Assembly: GCA_039619475.1 (NCBI GenBank)
Contig: CM077116.1
Location: 20,797,443-20,861,442, forward strand
Reading direction: 5' to 3'
Origin: Icerya purchasi
Lineage: Eukaryota; Arthropoda; Insecta; Hemiptera; Monophlebidae
DNA length: 64,000 nucleotides
Notes under the pieces: generated by a model
Seen by the model: only the letters and a program-made list of their open reading frames with translations
Databases searched by the model: none
Told to the model about the DNA's origin: nothing
Program-made: the position numbers and the translations under genes
Shown: positions 22,416-33,115 of the stretch, one piece after another
How the letters are laid out: every line of letters begins with the position of its first letter
How positions within the stretch are numbered: the stretch's first letter is position 1

Positions 22416-22596
22416 GGCAGCACCGGAAACTCTCAGGGGCAAGCGTATAGTTTTGTCCTAGCAGAGGATTTAATCAGATTAACAAGAGATCGGAACTTAT
22501 TACATCAGATAATCCAATCCATACAAATACCAGAATCGGATGAAGGAGAAGATAATTTTCCTATAAAGCGAGCCTCTATGCATATGTTTAAGATAC
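22416..22596 (+). CDS. Candidate host-gene exon, product unknown
   Basis: After a textbook acceptor (TTTTCGCACCTTTGCTACAG), an in-phase open stretch encodes about 60 residues of mixed, non-repetitive composition: GSTGNSQGQAYSFVLAED, then a helical-looking LIRLTRDRNLLHQIIQSIQI and an acidic ESDEGEDN segment. Composition of this kind is unusual in the window and is not seen in the surrounding frames. The 3' limit is uncertain: the nearest GT sites (22586, 22597) are poor donors, and downstream residues become phenylalanine-rich as expected for intron. I do not recognise the protein or any catalytic motif. If real, it is an internal exon of a plus-strand gene with very long introns. Confidence 0.45.
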
Positions 22597-23523
22597 GTTT
22601 TTTTGGTTTCTTCAACTTTTTTACTCGGATTATTGTTTACGTGAACATACGTTATTTTTTTTTTTTTCCTGTTTTTGGCTCAATTGCGGGAGGTTTAAAT
22701 AATTTTTTAACTATAACTTTTTGCTTTTATGAAAGAGCTTCTCCGTTTTAATATTTTGAATTTCACACGTTTAAAGGGTTATGTCTGATGATGAGCTATG
22801 AATTTTTTAAGGGGGATTTTTGAGGTCGTTTTAAATTGCATATTATATGTTCTTCTTGACGGTTTCCCAGTGTAATCGGTTAGCTTGAAGTTATAGATGT
22901 TGTCTTAAAAAGAATTTTAATTGTAATTTATGATCCAATTTTGAAGTTTACAAATAAAAACCGTGGCTAAACTATTGCCTTTTTTTTAATTTGATATTTT
23001 TGTCGTTCTCGAACCATCTTATTACGAAACCGTACCTATTATATATATGTACAGATTCCTAAAAAGCGCTTGACGCTGAGTCGCCTCGCAGTATTCTTTT
23101 GAGTAACTTGTGTCTGTGTTTTTACAATTAACTTTTTTGGGGCGATGGTTAAGCATTAAGTAATATGCGCAATGGTTAGCTGCATTGACCTCTTATATGT
23201 TTCTTTTGTTCTTGTTACTGGGTAATAGATAATAAACAATACCACATCTGTATCTGACGCAAATATGTAAAAAAAATTGTAAGTTTTTCCGGCCATTTGG
23301 AGTATCAAAAGTGTGAAAATATCTGCTGCCCATGATTCCTTGCATTCAGGAGAATCTCTTATTTTCCGATATTTCCCCTAATAAACGAGAATAGGCAGTT
23401 CGCTAATTTTAGTTCAAATCATTATCAGTATTCCGAGTCAGGTCAGTTGTAGTCCTACTGTATTTGTGTTTTAACTCGAAAGCCGAGATATATAATTAAG
23501 AATTTCCGAGAAAGAGGAGGTCA
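22597..23523. other. No gene recognised
   Basis: AT-rich, probably intron or intergenic; no repeat family recognised. Confidence 0.45.
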
Positions 23524-23656
23524 TAAACAAAGGAACCCAGAGAAATACGTAAAATACGCTATAAAGACACTTCTTAAACAACCCTAACAAAATATTAGTG
23601 TTTTTATAGCGTCTTTTACGAATTTCTCTGGTTTTACCTTTTTTTTTTTTTGTTTA
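23524..23656. mobile_element. MITE-like inverted-repeat element
   Basis: A 133-base foldback. Inner arms 23538-23571 and 23597-23630 pair at 31 of 34 positions (for instance CAGAGAAATACGTAAAA against its complement). The arms extend outward to TAAACAAA at the left end and TTTGTTTA at the right, with a T-run expansion in the right arm. The loop is 25 bases. No convincing target duplication is seen and there is no coding capacity. Non-autonomous DNA transposon is the likely class. Confidence 0.55.
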
Positions 23657-24064
23657 TATAAATATGGCGGCACACTGGTAGCTACCATCTTTTTTTTTTT
23701 TTGAAAATTTCTTCTTCATAAATATGGTATAGTGTAACAATTTTCGGTGTAATTTTGCTTTTCGTTCGCGACCCATTTTGATTGTTGTGTTTTAAATTTT
23801 TATATTTCGTTCGCTACATAATGTCTTCTCGGTTCTGCGTGTTTCGTTATGATATTTTTATCTTTCCCGCTGAAGATATGGGGGCTTTGCTCGGAAACTT
23901 TTCTGAATATGTTTCTATTTAATCGTTTGCTCGTTGTTAAATGCATTATTTCAAATTCCTACTTTATTATTAATAAATCAGCTTAAATTTCAATAATGTT
24001 ATGTTGGTCTATTTTAATGGTGCATCTGAAAACAGTTTTTGCTCCGAAATTATTTATGTACGCT

Positions 24065-24280
24065 ATCGTCAGCATACTTTACTTTTATCGTCAGCATACT
24101 TTACTGTTATCGTCAGCATACTTTACTTTTATCGTCAGCATACTTTACTTTTATCGTCAGCATACTTTACTTTTATCGTCAGCATACTTTACTTTTATCG
24201 TCAGCATACTTTACTTTTATCGTCAGCATACTTTACTTTTATCGTCAGCATACTTTACTGTTATCGTCAGCAAACATTAT
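24065..24280. repeat. 22-bp minisatellite, 9 full units
   Basis: Unit ATCGTCAGCATACTTTACTTTT starts at 24065 and repeats every 22 bases to 24262, followed by a partial tenth unit. Units 2 and 9 share the variant ending CTGTT; others are identical. Because 22 is not a multiple of 3 and no plus frame hits a stop, all three forward frames are open and encode the same 22-residue periodic peptide in different phases. Overlapping frames of 118, 93 and 89 codons result; they are an artefact of the repeat. Confidence 0.95.
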
Positions 24281-24495
24281 AACCACGAGCATTTTGGTAA
24301 TAAGTTAATATTAATATCATACGCCCTTTTTTGTCATTTTATGTATACTTGAATAACATGTTATTTCATTCGGTAACGTTTAATTGATGCGTGACGGAAA
24401 ATAGCCTGATGGGGAGCCCCGAGGCTAAACTGAAAAATTGTAACTAGTCCGCTGAAAGTTTTTTTTCTTTTTTTTTTCAACCGAAAAATAAGTAA

Positions 24496-24750
24496 ATGTA
24501 GGTGAATACATCCTGTTTGTTAAAATGGTATAATAAAATAAACTTTAATAATAAACAATATAGATCAATAAATTAGATAAATACCTATTTAGAAACGTTT
24601 TCGGGCATAACCCATCATCAGCTAACACTAACTAGTTTCCTTTAAGTTAGTGTTAGCTGATGATGGGTTATGCCCGAAAACGTTTCTAAATAGGTATTTA
24701 TCTAATTTATTGATCTATATTGTTTGTTATTAAAGTTTATTTTATTATAT
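24496..24750. mobile_element. Foldback insertion, Penelope-like terminus, hammerhead-like core
   Basis: Two arms of 105 bases (24529-24633 and 24645-24749) are perfect reverse complements except at one position, with an 11-base spacer. The whole is flanked by identical 13-base direct repeats GAAAAATAAGTAA (24483-24495, 24751-24763), so it looks like one insertion. Each arm holds CTGATGA, a GGG/CCC hairpin, GAAA, and then CGTTT with a TTAG/CTAA pair (24653-24689 in the right arm). That order is the hammerhead ribozyme layout found in the terminal repeats of Penelope-like retroelements. Caveats: one extra base before stem II, a U at the cleavage position, and no RT or GIY-YIG coding. Confidence 0.6.
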
Positions 24751-24763
24751 GAAAAATAAGTAA

Positions 24764-25859
24764 GCCGGTAATACGATTCAAATCGGGATACCGTCGAAAT
24801 GGAAGCTTCTTCGTGTACTGTATGAGTAAAACATGGACATGAAGTAGTACGACAAATTTTGGTTATATACGTGTTACCCCGCGGTAAAGTTTTAGAAGTG
24901 AAGTTCAAAAGATTGCTGAAGCGAGCATATATCGTGGTAACTCTGTCTCCAGCTGAGAATTAAACATCAAGAGCGATAGAAGCTGAACTTTGTTGCAATG
25001 CGCGGATGAAGTCGCAGCATGAAAGCGTTTTGATTTGAAGACGAGCGCCCCTTGTTGCGCTTGCTGTACTAAAAATTTATTTCTCGAAATGAAATTGACG
25101 CTGCGAAACGGTTAAACGTCATTGTCGGAGGATTAAGTAAAATCGAGACGACTAACTATTTTTATTGACAGTTCTACGCGCTTGTTTCATATGTACACGC
25201 TTCAGTAAATATGTAATAAAATTTTTGCACATACTGTTTCGCCAATTATATCTCGACGAATTTTTTTCCTTTTTAATGTGGCATAAAATTTTCCCCAGAT
25301 CGCCTTGAAATCGCATTACATGAAAATGTGACAATTTGTCTTTCTATCAAACGGGCAGACGAACTGCTGCAAGAGGAATTTATTTTTTGCTATATTTACT
25401 CACCGCGGAACTTGCGTGACGACTTGTTTATCGCAATGAAAATTCGTTAATTGTCAAGCGCGCTTTTCATCAGGAATAGTCGAATTTGGCGGTCCGTTAA
25501 TTTCAGTTTTTTTCTTTTTCGCTCAAGGTTCTCGAAAATCGTTCAGGCATGTATGCTAAAGTTTTGAATTTACACGAAATAAAAGAAAAAGCTCCGATAC
25601 AAAAATGATTAAAAAAAAAGAAAAAACAAATTTCGTTCGATGGACATTAGGATTTTTTTGTTTTTTTTTTTTTTTTTGGAAAAAAAATACATTGACGCGT
25701 ATAAAGTAAGAAAAAGGATAATAATAAGGATTCTGTAGGTAAAAGCATAGAAGAAAAACAGGAAAATCTGCTGAAGAAATGTCAAGTTCGAGAAGAGCAT
25801 ATTAACATTCTTTGCACGGCAAAGTAATAAATAATTTAGATATCACCATGGCGAAGTTT
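24764..25859. other. No gene recognised
   Basis: Mixed composition, no motif. A/T runs at 25611-25628 and 25658-25688. Confidence 0.5.
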
Positions 25860-26428
25860 GTTTATTTTTCCTATTCCTCTCATTAACTCATAATTCGGTC
25901 TTTTCCTAGTTCACATTTTTGCTTTCAACTATTTTCTTCCGCTTGACACTTTATTACGATCTTTACAGTACGACTTGGAATTAATCGCTCTATCTCTCCC
26001 TCGCCCACATCACTCTATTGCTCTTTGCATAATTCGTTTGTCAATGGTGATTCTAATCAGCCTTATCCTCCGATAATCCGAATGACATGTTTTTTTCGTT
26101 TGTTCCTCTATTCACGACTTTTCCTACGAGTATGCCTTGTTGTTTCTCCGAAATATTATATTATTTCCTTCCCTGTGCGTTAACCCTACGCACCGGCGGT
26201 TCCTTGGTATAACCAATACGCGATCACTTCAAGATTTAACTGACTACCCCTTCTTTTGCTGTTTCTGTGTTTTACGAGCTAAAAAAGAAAAATCCCGATA
26301 ACCGTATAAAAACGGCACGCGCTGCGCTGATTCTTGCGCCGGCAGTATTAAACTTTAATTCTTTTACGTTTAAACGATTAAAAAAATACGACCAATTAAC
26401 GGAAGCGCAATGCAGCGCAGCTATTAAA
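25860..26428. other. Pyrimidine-rich tract, no gene recognised
   Basis: The plus strand is rich in C and T from 25860 to about 26290, the mirror of the purine block at 4.6-6.4 kb. Near 26310-26420 GCGC-rich short palindromic strings (GCGCTGCGCTG, GCGCAATGCAGCGC) occur. Confidence 0.4.
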
Positions 26429-26451
26429 ATTAATTAATTAATTAATTAATC
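26429..26451. repeat. (TTAA)n microsatellite
   Basis: About five tandem AATT/TTAA units. Confidence 0.9.
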
Positions 26452-26880
26452 ACTGTTTTCATAATATTTCCGGATTTCCATTTCTAAATCTTTTGCTCTC
26501 ACATTTCTCATGGTGGCAAAATTACCACCAACTTTTCTCATTGCTTACGTTCGCAACGCAGTCCACCGGTTTTCAAACACCGGTGACATACGATCGCGGC
26601 TATTCTTCCACAAAATAAATGTTAATCTACACGCGTTCCATTTGTCAGGTACAATGTTGCTAGAATAAAAATCCCGTTTAATAAAAAGTGGTGAAATAAT
26701 TTCGAGTGATTTTCACTTTTCTTCTATAAAATTTAATAAAATTCTTTCCGCGACATGGACTTCCTAAAAAAAAGAGAAAACAGAAAATGTATGACAGAAC
26801 CGTGCTTGAGTGAGACGTTTAGTCGGAGATAATCACTAGAAATATTTCTGGTAATAATTTAATCTTTATTTTTATGGGAA

Positions 26881-27240
26881 TACGAGGGGTATTCAATACC
26901 ATTACCGAACTTAGGTTAAACAGTGACTCGCACGAACTTTCCTGTGAGTGATGTGAATTTCTACAGTCGAAAGAGTTTTCAGTTAAATTTTCGCGACGAT
27001 CGGTGTACAGTAATTAGCGCCATAGGTTCATCTTGGCACATGCTTGTCACCGAGTTCCTCGCCCTTAAAAACACAGTACCGCACTCGCTATATAGCAGGC
27101 CGTACTTAGCTTCGAACTACTTATTCTTATGCCCCCCTGGCCGAAGTTAAAAGGAAGGGGGTCGTTCTTCAAATTGCTCTTTAGGACCGATTTTAAAGCA
27201 ACCGTCAAAGAATGTCCCGGACCTTCTGAGAGTGGTGAAA
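26881..27240 (+). pseudogene. Mariner transposase relic with 5' terminal repeat
   Basis: TACGAGGGGTATTCAAT at 26881-26897 matches the style of mariner inverted terminal repeats. From about 27040 the plus strand encodes LVTEFLALKNTVPHSLYS, then LASNYLFLCP and, after a frameshift, PWPKLKGR, then TDFKATVKEC. This reproduces the end of mariner transposase (family pattern HPPYSPDLAPSD-x-x-LFP-x-LK). The third catalytic aspartate position reads asparagine. Only about 130 bases separate the terminal repeat from the carboxy block, so most of the transposase gene was deleted. The 3' end is lost at the adjoining TTTA microsatellite. Dead copy. Confidence 0.7.
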
Positions 27241-27248
27241 ATATACAA

Positions 27249-27250
27249 GT

Positions 27251-27285
<35 letters not shown>

Positions 27286-27289
27286 TTTT
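27249..27289. repeat. (TTTA)n microsatellite
   Basis: About ten tandem TTTA units directly after the mariner relic. Confidence 0.95.
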
Positions 27290-28445
27290 ACGTGTCGTAT
27301 ACAGCAACTTAGGCTAGAGACACGGCAAGGAATTACAAAATTATGAAAGTTGAAAGGAAGGAAAAAACCGGAAAATAAAGAGAAATTAACAAGGATTAGC
27401 AAAATTATAACAACTTTAACAAATTAGAAGAATTTAGAAACTGAAATAATTGGTTAAGCACGGTTTCTTCGTCGCACCGAGTTTATTTGGAAGGAATTAT
27501 GTTGAAAAGGAAAATATTGATGTAAAACTAGAGTAAAAAATAAACGAACACCTCTCGTAATTGTTTCCTGCTATATTAAATATTGCCGAACGAACGCCTT
27601 TCCCAATTTACACACCAGTTATACGTTTAATGTGTTTGCTTTTTTTTTTTACTCTTATGAAGAGACTGTGTCACATAGTCGGTTTTACTTGAATTGATAT
27701 ATCATATTTACCATTTCTGGTGTAAAACAATTACGACGTATCTTATATATTTCTGATAATCAGATTTTTGTATTTGTTTACGTATCAGTTTAATTAAATC
27801 CCCGTAGCTACTTGTTTTACTTTAACGAAGATAATTGCAACGGTGAAATTATTTTTCGAAATCCCCCCCCCCGGTCGTTTTTCCACAAGATAGTTCGATG
27901 TGGTTAGTTTTTGTTTTTATTTTATCGACTACGTAACACAACGAACAAGGCAAAATAGGCTTCGGTAATTTTTTTAATTGCGCGCTAATGGCTATTAATC
28001 TGACTCGATCGGCCACTGTCCGAAAGTTGAATTGGAACAGGATGGTCCCTATAATCGAAACACAACCGTTTACAGATCGAATCGAGGAATTCAATATCTT
28101 ATCACGGGAAAGCTGCATTATTTATGTAACTACCCGGGTTCCTGATAAAAGATGGGCCAAAATTGTACGCTGCTCTTTCATCCAGCTGTGTTTAAAATGG
28201 CAGAGAGTGAACGTTTCATTAATTCTAGCGCGAAAAAGGGAAAACAATTTTTAAATTAAGATTTTAATTAGCACATTTATACTCCGTTGATTACAATATC
28301 TCGGATAGTTTAGAAATCGTTTTCCGTAGAACGTACTATTGTTATTCGTGTACCGGGGGGTGATAAGAAAATCCTGTGACGTTTTTGTACTATCTAGAAA
28401 TTCTGTTAGTTTTCGAGTTAAGAAAATTGGAAAGATTCTTCGCGC
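27290..28445. other. No gene recognised
   Basis: No endonuclease-like block is visible ahead of the Jockey-like RT, so that element is 5'-truncated. C run at 27865-27873. Opposed 88- and 89-codon frames (27849-28254) overlap each other and lack motifs. Confidence 0.45.
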
Positions 28446-29611
28446 ATTGACAACATTCGTCCCATTAGCCTTCTTGGTAATATAAGCAAAGTGGTAGAAA
28501 AAAGTTATATTAAAACGTCTCTCATGCTACACTCTCATAGCTCAAATATCATTCCTCGGGAGCAGTTCGGGTTCAAGTCTGGTGCCGCAAATTGCTAGAA
28601 TCGGGGAATTCATAACCCACAATTTTAACTGCAATAAACACACGGGCATGATATTACTAGACGTGGCCGAAGCATTTAACACTACTTGGCACGATGGCAT
28701 AATCTTCAAAATGATCAAGATTTCCGGTTTACGTAATTAGAGATTAGTCAAAAGCTTCTTAAGCAATAGAACATTTGTTGTTCACAGTTCTGATACCTCT
28801 TCGTCATTCGAAACATGCTTAGCTGGCATTGCGCAGGGGAGCGTGGTGGGGCAAATTTTATTTAATATATTCCTTTAGGATTTCCCTGTATCGCCCCGCA
28901 TTAACACGGTACTCTTTGCCGACGATGCTGCGCCGTATTGCAGCTCATACAGGCTGAACGCGATCGCCAACAAGCTCCAACTAGGGGTTGACCGCGTCCT
29001 TCGCTTTTTTAAAAAATAGCGCATCTCTATTAATCCGGCTAAACCTGAGGCGATTCTATTTTCTCCTAGCTACCCATTGACTCCCAAGAAAGTGCACATA
29101 CAAAGTACCAATGTTCCTTGGTCTGATCAACTACCTCAGCGTGATATTAGACAAAAAGCTGCTAAACTTTAATAAACGTATCGATCACACTATCGTTAAA
29201 ATTAATCGCGCTATCTGCGCCATTTACCCGATGTTCTGTCGTAGATCGTTTTTAAATATTCATGACAAATTAATTCTATATAAGGCACTTATTAGGCCAA
29301 TCTTAACCTACGCATCGCATGTGTGATTCTCAATTTCTAACGCCCGTTATAAACAACTACAGCTCACAAAAAATAAATGGCTTAGGTGCATATTAAACAC
29401 ATCCCGCTACACCAGGATTCCAGTGATGTATAATATTCTCAAGTTGCCGTATCTTCGTAATTATGTACCTGCTTCGGCAAATAAATTTTTTGAAAATTGC
29501 TTGACTCACAGCAATCCTCTTATTAATCATATCGGGAATTACAATTCCAGGCAGCTACAATTTATGTACTCAAAATATAAACATAGACGGTTAAAACATA
29601 ATCTCCTGTAA
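28446..29611 (+). pseudogene. Jockey-like LINE reverse-transcriptase relic
   Basis: Plus-strand translation gives, in order: NIRPISLLGNISKVVEK (about 28455), IPREQFGF, motif A as ILLDVAEAFNTTWHDGI (about 28650), motif B as GIAQGSVVGQILFNIF (about 28825), motif C LFADDAAPY (about 28912), then thumb-like VILDKKLNFNKRID and YPMFCRRSFLNIHDKLILYK, and RPILTYASHV (about 29300). This is the RT and connection region of Jockey-type non-LTR elements. In-frame stops at about 28600, 28738, 28878, 29018 and 29324 plus frameshifts make it dead. The last frame ends at 29611. No RNase H follows, consistent with Jockey. The endonuclease is absent. Confidence 0.8.
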
Positions 29612-30954
29612 TCTTTATATACTACGAGTATACTATCTCCTTCTTCTTTTACTCGCAGTCTTGTTCCTCATTTATAATATCTGAATCCTTATTCCTTAAA
29701 CAGATTTAATTTTTACTATTCAACATATTTGTTCGTAGGTTTTTTTGTTTTTTTTTTTTAATTTTTCCTACAACGACGTTTTGCTAAATTATAGTTCGTA
29801 TTAATTTATAATCGTATTTCATACGTTGTGTCGTGCAGTAAAGTCGATTCGTCGATAGGCTAGAACAGCTTACAAATGCTAACGTTATGTTATGTCGTAA
29901 TTTGCATAAATATATATACACTTCTTCTCTTCTAACATTTTTCGAGTGCAGGTATTATACTATTAACTATTTTAACGATTATCTCTCTCTTTTATTTATT
30001 GACTAGTTAATTTACTTTATTTATTCATTTATTTTTCTTTTCTTTTTTTTTTTTTTTCATTATTATTAAATACTCATTTTTTAACTTCCCTAATTCTTAG
30101 ATTACATCAATTGATCACTAACTTTTAATAACATAGGAATAGATAACGATAAACAACATAAATAATTCATATATAAACACCAGAACACATCAATAACCAA
30201 GGATCGACACAAAAATAATATGACATACTCGTATATAAGGAACATTTGATTGATCCACTTGATTGATTACTCTTCTGCCGAGCGTTGCCCATTCGTCTAT
30301 TTGCAAATGACTAACACGGCCTTCTAAACTTTTTAACGGGCCCCGTACGCAACTTAAGGTCTATCACTATTAAATTTTCAACTGACGGTGCCCCTCGTGA
30401 TTTTGATTGTTCGCAAAGCGACACAATTCTACACTTCCAATCCAGATAACACAAAGAAATCAGTAATAAGATTAATATCTGCAGGAATAAAGGATAGATA
30501 ATTATGGAATACGAACAAATACCTTACATTATTAATAAATTGAAATCTGTATGTTATTGTTATATTTTTATTTTTTTATTTTATTTTATTTTATTATTTT
30601 TCCCCCCTTATAAGCGGTTTATAAAGATATGCCCCTCCAGATGTAACGTGAAAAGATATAGAATACCGGCACGAATATATCCACACATTACGATACTCAA
30701 TTATTCACGCGAATCTGATCACCGTGACGAAATTACGAACCACACCTATGCGCAACGAGAACAAGAATCGCAAGCCAACAACGAGACAGCCGAAAACATA
30801 TGCTGAGCGCCGTTATCAGCCTTTAAAAAACACCCGGAACATAGCTTCCATAACCTAACCACATAAAACAAAAAAAGTTCAGAATCCCGAAAAAGATGAT
30901 AAGGAAGGTAAAATTTTCCTCTAACAAACTACCTATGTCATACTTATGCTTTAC
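29612..30954. other. No gene recognised
   Basis: May contain the Jockey 3' UTR at its start. T runs at 29750 and 30040-30058; ATTTT repeats at 30560-30600. A 100-codon frame at 30504-30806 has no recognised domain. Confidence 0.4.
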
Positions 30955-31600
30955 TTTTTTTTTTTTTCACACCGATATCGAGTAAGGGAAACACTTCGGG
31001 AAAGGAGATTGAGAGCTCGATCTTTAAAGGCCACCGTGCCTTCCAGAGAATCGTTTCCGAAGGAATTCGCTTAATGATAGTATGTTCGCGTTTCTGTAAC
31101 GAAGTTATTCAGAAATTCATCCTCAGCCAATATGGCCACATCTACACGTCGGTAGTGCCCACACTGCCGAGTGGTTATTCGTAATCACCTTATTTATTAA
31201 CAATCTGTACAAACAACGATACCCAAACAACATGGCCGCAACCACAATCAAGTGATGCCCACGCCATTCCAACACCGCACCTAACCATACTTGGTTCTTT
31301 TAGGACGATATAGCTACCCTACAATTAAGTAGAGTCCACGCCGCCCCAAGGTGTTGTTCGCGATCGACGAGCGAATTGTCCAAACATGATACCGAAACAA
31401 CATGGCCACAACCACAATCAAGTGACGCCCACGCCATTCCAGCACTGCACCTAACCATATACTTGGTCATTTTTGACGATATGGATACCCTACAATTGAG
31501 TAAAGTCCACGCCACCCCAAGGTGTTGTTTACAATGGACAAGTAAAACACAGACACGAGTGTTACTAAACCTAGGCACTGCGGCTCGAGCATCACAGTAA
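30955..31600 (-). mobile_element. LINE 3' UTR-like repeat with poly(A)
   Basis: A unit of about 170 bases occurs twice: copy 1 has its ATGGCCGCAACCACAATC core from 31232 and copy 2 the matching ATGGCCACAACC core from 31402. Both continue through CGCCATTCCA and end in a CCCCAAGGTGTTGTT string (31344 and 31518). A third partial match lies at 31131. The plus-strand T run at 30957-30969 would be a minus-strand poly(A) tail. The core resembles the 3' UTR of the LINE at 18.7 kb (ATGGCCGCAACTGCAATG), so I read this as the 3' end of a related element whose UTR is tandemly duplicated. Coding is not preserved. Confidence 0.5.
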
Positions 31601-32264
31601 TCATAGAAAAATTGGATTAACCGGAACTATCATATGCTGAGGAAGAAACAAAAACATTAATTGTCTGGACCAAGATATTGACGGAAAAATTTTACCTTTC
31701 TTTTTTTTTTCTTATTTATTTATTTTTTAATCTTATTTATTTATATATTTTCTAATATCTTCTCATCAACCTGCCTAAAAAAAAACCTAATTATGATTAT
31801 ATACACAAAACGACATCAGCTAACTGAACTATGAAAATTTTGCCAGAAATGGTTGTTAGACACTGACAACAAAAATATACATGTGCCATAACGCTAATAC
31901 ATATTCATAAAAAAAAAACCTTTTTTTTTTTTTTTTTTAACGAAGGATTTTATAACCAAATATTGTCGCCAATATGAATCTACGCGGGTCGGAGATCAAC
32001 CGCTTTCCTAATCACTATCATCTGATCTCCATTTAGTTCATTAATTACGTACGCATTGTATCCGATTGTTTTACCAATTCATTATAAGCCTTTGTACAAA
32101 ATTTCCAATTTTTTCATTTTTTTGATTTATTCGACAATACGTGATTTTTTATATGTATTTTATCTCCTACAGAATAGCTATGATAATTATTAACATAATC
32201 ACCTTTTTCCCGTTTTTTTCTCGTTAGCGTTACGAATCTGAACTCTAATGAATTATATCAGTTC
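31601..32264. other. No gene recognised
   Basis: AT-rich, T/A runs at 31703-31712 and 31908-31938. Confidence 0.5.
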
Positions 32265-33115
32265 TCGGTGCGACAGACTGGACTGAATCCCAGGAAATTC
32301 TATAGCGTTATTAATAAAATCCGTGTACCTTCCTTTACCTACCACTTCTTCCGAACTACATTTCGTCACGGTGCTCGGTACTAAATTCATACACTCCTCT
32401 ATCCCACTTATACGCTTAATCCGGTCCGTATGTAGCTTGTGACAGAGGCCTCTCAGCATTTTCCCTAATTTGAGGTTAACCTTCTCCGTAGAGCTGTTTT
32501 TTGGATTATACAGAATACCCTGAATGCCTCGTTCTTCAAAATCTTTATTCCAACAGCGACTCATCTTATTTGTTACATTTCCTATTTTTTTTTTTTTTTT
32601 TTTTTTTAGTTTCTGTTAAATTAATTTTGTTGTCTGTTTCATGATTCAGTTTATGTATTATTTTAGTGTTTTTTCTTGTTGTACTGTCTTGCTCTCTATT
32701 TCTTGTACATTTTCCGTCTTTTGTATGGTTTCTTTATTCTGTTTTACCTCACTATTAAGCTCTTCTTTATAATTTCCTAATTTGTCGTTGAATTTCTTCA
32801 ATTTTTTTATTCATATTTTTTATATCATTTTCTGTCTTATTATTATGGTTGTTTACCTCGTTTATATTGTTATTAAGCTTTTTTTTTTTTTTTTTGGATT
32901 TTTAAGTTCATTATTCTGATTTTTATCACTTCGTTTTTAACCTCATTCATTAATTTTGCCAGCCTATTAAAGATAGAACCCTCCAAGTTACGCTCATCGA
33001 AATTCCTCGTTGTTCGTTGAATTTGTGGTAATTCTGGCGACTCATATACTCTGACGACTTTCTCGAAGTCATCAGAGTACAGCCCTCTCACTCTGACAAT
33101 TCATCATTGTTTCGC
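32265..33115 (-). pseudogene. Coiled-coil protein relic, possibly LINE ORF1
   Basis: On the minus strand, 33091-32873 encodes YSDDFEKVVRVYESPELP, then a charged helix LAKLMNEVKNEVIKIRI. The frame passes through an A run into NMNKKIEEIQRQIRKL and EELNSEVKQNKETIQK, then, past a long A run at 32587-32607, resumes at 32564 with MSRCWNKDFEERGIQGILY and runs 103 codons to 32253. Heptad-like, lysine/glutamate-rich helices ahead of a mixed globular part suit ORF1 of a non-LTR element, but I do not recognise the family, and a host coiled-coil pseudogene is possible. Several frame breaks show it is not functional. Confidence 0.35.

Noticed and set aside
24065..24280. CRISPR-like array
   Set aside because: Repeats are directly tandem with no spacers.
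23996..24352. 118-, 93- and 89-codon overlapping frames
   Set aside because: They are the same 22-bp minisatellite read in three frames; not a gene.
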